From: a virus
Strand: one strand, 5' to 3'
DNA length: 28,496 bases
IMG/VR virus record: IMGVR_UViG_3300012936_000121
Location: 1 to 28,496 of that record
In this document: piece by piece, positions 25,488 through 28,496 of the stretch
Numbering within the stretch: the first letter of the stretch is position 1
Layout: every line of letters starts with the position of its first letter
Translations under genes and position numbers: made by a program
Notes under the pieces: model-generated
Database searches by the model: none
What the model was told of the DNA's origin: nothing
What the model saw: only the letters and a program-made list of their open reading frames with translations

Positions 25488-27259
25488 TGATTAAAATAAA
25501 AGATTTAACAGTTAAAAATTTTATGAGTGTGGGTAATCAAACCCAAGCAGTTGATTTCAACAAAGAACAACTTACACTTGTACTTGGAGAAAACTTAGAT
25601 CAAGGCGGAGATGATGCAGGATCTAGAAATGGTACAGGAAAAACAACAATTATTAATGCGTTGTCTTATGCATTGTACGGAAATGCATTAACAAATATTA
25701 AAAGAAACAATCTTATAAACAAAACTAATTCAAAAGGCATGTTGGTTACACTGCATTTTGAAAAAGGTGGTATAGATTATAGAATTGAAAGAGGTCGTTC
25801 ACCTAACATTATGAAGTTTTTCATTAATAATGAAGAACAAGAAATGGTAGATGAAAGTCAAGGTGATAGCAGGAAAACACAAGAGTATATTAATACTTTA
25901 CTAGGTATGAGTCATGACATGTTTAAACATGTTGTTGCACTGAATACGTATACTGAGCCTTTCTTAAGTATGCGAACAAATGATCAACGTGCTATTATAG
26001 AACAACTGTTAGGTATTACTATTCTTTCCGAAAAAGCAGAACTGTTAAAAGAACAGATCAAGCAAACTAAAGATGCTATTACAGAAGAAAATGCAAAAAT
26101 TAGTGCCATACAAAGTTCAAACGAAAAAATACAAGGTACTATTGAAGGATTAGAGCGTACACAGAGAGCTTGGACAGCAAAAAAGAGCCAAGATATAGAA
26201 AAACTAAGCAAATCAATTGACGAATTAGAACACTTAGACATTGATGCAGAGTTAGATGCACATGAAAAATTACAAAATTGGACTGAGCTAAACAATGCTA
26301 TTACGGCTCTTAACAAAGAAAAAAGCACGTTAGAGAGTGCATTACTACGTGCAGACAAGTCTGTAGAAAAAGCAGAAAAAGATATCGCAAATTTAGATGA
26401 TGCCACTTGTTATACATGTGGACAAGCACTACATGACGACAAAAAAGTAGAACTTGAATCACGAAAACAAAAAGAACTTGAAGATGCAAAAGCATATCAA
26501 ACAGAAGTAAGTGATAAACTACAAGATGTAATAAAAGGATTAGATGAAATTGGTGATATCAATGGAAGACCAAATACGTTTTACGAAACTGCAAAAGAAG
26601 CATACGAACATAGACAAAATGTTGACAGTCTAAAACAATCATTGCAGAATAAAAATGATGAGATTGATCCTTATCAAACACAAATTAATGATTTGCAAAA
26701 TACTGCAATGCAAGAAGTAAGTTGGGATACAATGAATTCGCTTACTGATTTTAAAGATCATCAAGAATTTTTATTGAAACTATTAACAAACAAAGATTCT
26801 TTCATACGTAAAAAAATTATTGATCAAAATTTAGCATACTTGAATAATAGATTAACATATTATTTGGACAAATTAGGTTTGCCACATCAAGTTGTATTTT
26901 TAAATGACTTAGCTGTTGAGATTACACAACTTGGACAAGATTTAGACTTTGATAATTTGAGTAGAGGTGAAAGAAATAGATTAATTCTTGGAATGAGTTT
27001 TGCATTCCGTGATGTATGGGAAAGTTTATATCAAAATATCAACTTGTTGTTTATCGACGAACTTATTGACAGCGGAATGGATACTAGTGGTGTTGAAAAT
27101 TCACTTGCTGTAATTAAAAAAATGGGTAGAGAAAGACATAAAAACGTATTTTTGATTTCACATAAAGATGAATTAGTCGGTCGTGTTAATCATGTTTTGA
27201 AAGTGATTAAAGAGAACGGCTTTACAAGTTACGAAAATGATGTAGAGATAGTAGAATGA
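25487..27259 (+). CDS. 46: Recombination endonuclease subunit gp46 (Rad50/SbcC-like)
   Basis: This is the ATPase partner of gp47 and has the SMC/Rad50 layout at 590 aa (T4 gp46 is 560 aa). The Walker A region near residues 34-54 starts GEN and ends RNGTGKTT. It carries an insertion (LDQGGDDAGS) compared with T4's GRNGGGKS. Long charged coiled coils (about 180-300 and 320-430) flank a zinc hook, CYTCG, near residue 307. The C-terminal lobe has the ABC signature LSRGERNR (about 492), Walker B LLFIDEL (about 519) and the switch His in LISHKDE (about 558). The next gene overlaps its stop by ATGA, so translation of the set is probably coupled. Confidence 0.95.
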   Translation: MIKIKDLTVKNFMSVGNQTQAVDFNKEQLTLVLGENLDQGGDDAGSRNGTGKTTIINALSYALYGNALTNIKRNNLINKTNSKGMLVTLHFEKGGIDYRIERGRSPNIMKFFINNEEQEMVDESQGDSRKTQEYINTLLGMSHDMFKHVVALNTYTEPFLSMRTNDQRAIIEQLLGITILSEKAELLKEQIKQTKDAITEENAKISAIQSSNEKIQGTIEGLERTQRAWTAKKSQDIEKLSKSIDELEHLDIDAELDAHEKLQNWTELNNAITALNKEKSTLESALLRADKSVEKAEKDIANLDDATCYTCGQALHDDKKVELESRKQKELEDAKAYQTEVSDKLQDVIKGLDEIGDINGRPNTFYETAKEAYEHRQNVDSLKQSLQNKNDEIDPYQTQINDLQNTAMQEVSWDTMNSLTDFKDHQEFLLKLLTNKDSFIRKKIIDQNLAYLNNRLTYYLDKLGLPHQVVFLNDLAVEITQLGQDLDFDNLSRGERNRLILGMSFAFRDVWESLYQNINLLFIDELIDSGMDTSGVENSLAVIKKMGRERHKNVFLISHKDELVGRVNHVLKVIKENGFTSYENDVEIVE

Positions 27260-27519
27260 ATGACACAGTAGTATCAAATTGCGTAGGTCCTGGTGGTACT
27301 CCTATTGACAGACTGTACGGAAACTTAAACGGCAGTTTACGTTTAGTGCAAAAAGACTTTAGTGTATACAAAGGCAGTATTACTAAAAAGACACTAACAA
27401 AAAAAGGACTTGACGGAAACAATTTTAGATCGTATTGTTATGTTACTGATGATAACAGATGGTTTGACAGAGCAGGAATGCCAATAGACAAACCTAAATC
27501 GGTTGTAGAAAATGAGTGA
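27256..27519 (+). CDS. Hypothetical protein, 87 aa
   Basis: I do not recognise this protein. It overlaps the gp46 stop by four bases (ATGA) and the next start by eight, so it is almost certainly translated as part of the gp47-gp46 set. It is small and basic with no membrane segment. Two similar phrases, GGTPIDRLYG near the N-terminus and AGMPIDKPKS near the C-terminus, hint at an internal duplication around a strand-rich centre (SLRLVQKDFSVYKGS). A role near recombination or replication is possible only by position. Confidence 0.75.
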   Translation: MNDTVVSNCVGPGGTPIDRLYGNLNGSLRLVQKDFSVYKGSITKKTLTKKGLDGNNFRSYCYVTDDNRWFDRAGMPIDKPKSVVENE

Positions 27520-27721
27520 TATAAAAGACGACACACATGATTTATTAACAAAGGCATATTTAGAATACTTCAAGGCAAGCGAAGCGTTTGAAGCAAGAAA
27601 TAGTGTGCGTACACACGGTGCGGCCAGAAAATGGTTGCGAGAAATACGCTCTCTAGCTAAAAAACGCATGGAAGAAATACACAACAAGCACAAAACCAAA
27701 AAAGACCAAGGCAACGAATAG
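27512..27721 (+). CDS. Hypothetical small helical protein, 69 aa
   Basis: I do not recognise this protein. It starts inside the end of the previous gene (8-base overlap) and is highly charged. It is predicted by eye to be two amphipathic helices: DLLTKAYLEYFKASEAFEAR and then ARKWLREIRSLAKKRMEEIH, with a Lys-rich end. The pattern suits a small DNA- or protein-binding helper, but nothing specific can be claimed. No cysteines and no membrane segment are present. Confidence 0.75.
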   Translation: MSDIKDDTHDLLTKAYLEYFKASEAFEARNSVRTHGAARKWLREIRSLAKKRMEEIHNKHKTKKDQGNE

Positions 27722-27739
27722 GCAACGGTAAGTATCCAT

Positions 27740-28162
27740 ATGCAATGGACTTATCAAGGAAAATCTATAGACGAATTACCACAAGGCGTTGAAGGATTTG
27801 TGTACTTGATAACAAATCTTACAAATAATAAAAAGTACGTAGGCAAGAAACTAGCAAAATTTAAAACCACAAAGCCACCACTAAAAGGCAAAAAAAACAA
27901 AAGGCGTGGATACAAAGAAAGCGACTGGAAAGATTACTGGGGTTCCTCAGATCATTTACTAGCAGATGTAGAAAAACTAGGTGTACAACAGTTCACAAGA
28001 GAAATTTTACATATGTGTCCAAGCAGAGGCGTAATGAGCTATTTAGAGGCCAAGGAACAATTCGACCGTAGAGTGCTAGAGACTGATGAGTATTATAACG
28101 GAATTATTAATGTAAGGGTCGGCGGTTCCAAAATTCTTAAAGAACATTTAAAGGCAATATAA
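27740..28162 (+). CDS. Small GIY-YIG nuclease-superfamily protein, 140 aa
   Basis: The GIY-YIG core is visible: F-V-Y at residues 20-22, Y-V-G at 33-35 with KK following, an aromatic WKDYWGSS at 63-70, TREIL at 86-90, and a probable catalytic Glu in YLEAKEQ (about 103). The family includes homing endonucleases such as I-TevI and the T4 Seg proteins, and also repair nucleases. This one is only a catalytic-size domain with no separate DNA-binding tail. Similar short proteins occur in marine T4-like phages, so a resident phage nuclease seems more likely than an active homing enzyme. It lies 18 bases after the previous gene, with a weak GGTAAG ribosome site. No intron is visible around it, although a structured non-coding region follows directly. 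Confidence 0.75.
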   Translation: MQWTYQGKSIDELPQGVEGFVYLITNLTNNKKYVGKKLAKFKTTKPPLKGKKNKRRGYKESDWKDYWGSSDHLLADVEKLGVQQFTREILHMCPSRGVMSYLEAKEQFDRRVLETDEYYNGIINVRVGGSKILKEHLKAI

Positions 28163-28297
28163 GGACAGTGTTTGATCGGGGTAGCTCGATCCGCTTTGAG
28201 GACATGCACACTCATGTTCAGAATCTAGCGAGTCCATTAATCTGTTGCTCCTAAAAACTCCTTGCAAAGGAACGAAGCTGGAGGTATAGTACAGGAT

Positions 28298-28316
28298 ACT
28301 TGCATATTCTGCAAGT
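28298..28316 (+). terminator. Possible terminator-like hairpin with T-run
   Basis: ACTTGCA and TGCAAGT form a perfect 7-bp stem with loop TATTC. TTTTAT follows, counting the last stem base. The stem is only moderately GC-rich. It could be a weak intrinsic terminator for the gp55-to-GIY-YIG gene set, or one arm of the larger RNA. Confidence 0.35.
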
Positions 28317-28472
28317 TTTATGTATTAGATGTCGACGTAGGTTGGGAAAGGTCAGAGCCCATGGAGCAAGTAAAACACCTACTTCCGATCTCGGCTGTGC
28401 GAACTCACATGAAGCTTGAGGTAGATGGAACCGCTAGTAGGTTCCGTCTGACTGAACAATCTACATGAAACG

Positions 28473-28489
28473 TAAGTGCTTCGCACTTA
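28473..28489 (+). terminator. Hairpin TAAGTGC-TTC-GCACTTA near the window end
   Basis: A perfect 7-bp inverted repeat with a three-base loop closes the structured region. It is followed by ATATAAA and not a clear T-run, so termination is uncertain. Because the repeat is symmetrical, it could act on either strand. Confidence 0.4.
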
Positions 28490-28496
28490 ATATAAA

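Larger units (their letters stand above)
28163..28496 (+). ncRNA. Candidate structured non-coding RNA or complex 3' UTR
   Basis: This 334-base stretch has no convincing gene and is visibly richer in G and C than its neighbours. It is dense in complementary arms. GGAC (28163) pairs with GTCC (28232) and encloses two elements. One is a 7-bp hairpin (28174-28180 with 28185-28191, loop GTAG, one G-U). The other is CGCT (28192) with AGCG (28227), which in turn encloses a 7-bp hairpin (28200-28206 with 28213-28219). Further on are TCCTT/AAGGA inside CTCC/GGAG (28247-28284), ACTTGCA/TGCAAGT (28298-28316), GTAGGT/ACCTAC enclosing TGGG/CCCA (28337-28382), GTAGAT/ATCTAC enclosing GGAACC/GGTTCC (28421-28465), and a final TAAGTGC/GCACTTA hairpin. 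I recognise no known family: no tRNA, tmRNA, RNase P or group I intron core was found. Strand is assigned by continuity with the upstream genes. Confidence 0.5.

Noticed and set aside
28163-28330. Group I intron core (GTTCAGA resembling element R, GGTATAGTA resembling element S)
   Set aside because: The parts that should pair to make P7 are not complementary, and no split gene surrounds the region.
28262-28468. A 68-codon plus-strand frame inside the right-end region
   Set aside because: It starts at TTG with no convincing ribosome site, its codons are G/C-richer than those of the phage genes, and its bases are fully accounted for by paired arms. A short peptide from the ATG at 28409 cannot be excluded.
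1-28496. tRNA genes, CRISPR arrays, insertion sequences, integrase, reverse transcriptase or diversity-generating repeats
   Set aside because: I looked for T-arm motifs, spaced direct repeats, and transposase or reverse-transcriptase motifs and saw none. I cannot run a covariance search.

Overview
This window reads as part of a T4-like contractile-tailed phage genome (Caudoviricetes, myovirus morphology) from a marine host. The base composition is strongly AT-rich by eye. Gene order and protein signatures match the T4-type core of marine cyanomyophages and pelagiphages (phages of SAR11/Pelagibacter). No photosynthesis or host-metabolism gene is present to fix the host. I lean towards a pelagiphage-like or related marine virus because of the low GC, but this is inference.

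Left and centre (1 to 23511, all on the minus strand, read right to left): one compact tail/baseplate operon. In transcription order it encodes a gp48/gp54-like tail-tube cap (283 aa), gp53 baseplate wedge (100 aa), an 812-aa hub-like protein in the position expected of gp27, gp5 hub/needle without a lysozyme domain (532 aa), gp25 sheath initiator/wedge (149 aa), gp6 wedge (1218 aa, ending in a Gly4-Ser2 repeat tail), and a giant structural protein. The giant gene is open for at least 4713 codons and runs off the left edge. Junctions are very tight: TAATG overlaps or gaps of a few bases, except 50 bp before gp6, where a GATAAATA late-promoter-like element lies.

Divergent control region (23512 to 23592): a near-consensus sigma70 promoter fires rightward into gp55, and an AATAAATA late-promoter-like element fires leftward into the tail operon. 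The two elements overlap by two bases, and a perfect 12-bp palindrome sits in the sigma70 spacer. Gp55 is the late sigma factor, so this junction couples the making of gp55 to the operon that gp55 should switch on.

Right (23593 to 28162, plus strand): gp55 late sigma factor, then a second promoter with the same -35, spacing and -10. It is followed by gp47 and gp46 (Mre11/Rad50-like recombination nuclease), two small unidentified proteins and a small GIY-YIG family protein, all tightly packed or overlapping.

Right end (28163 to 28496): 334 bases without a convincing gene. This stretch is visibly richer in G and C than its surroundings and holds many perfect or near-perfect hairpins nested within longer pairings. 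I interpret it as a candidate structured non-coding RNA or complex 3' UTR; I do not recognise its family. No tRNA, CRISPR, insertion sequence or integrase was seen.
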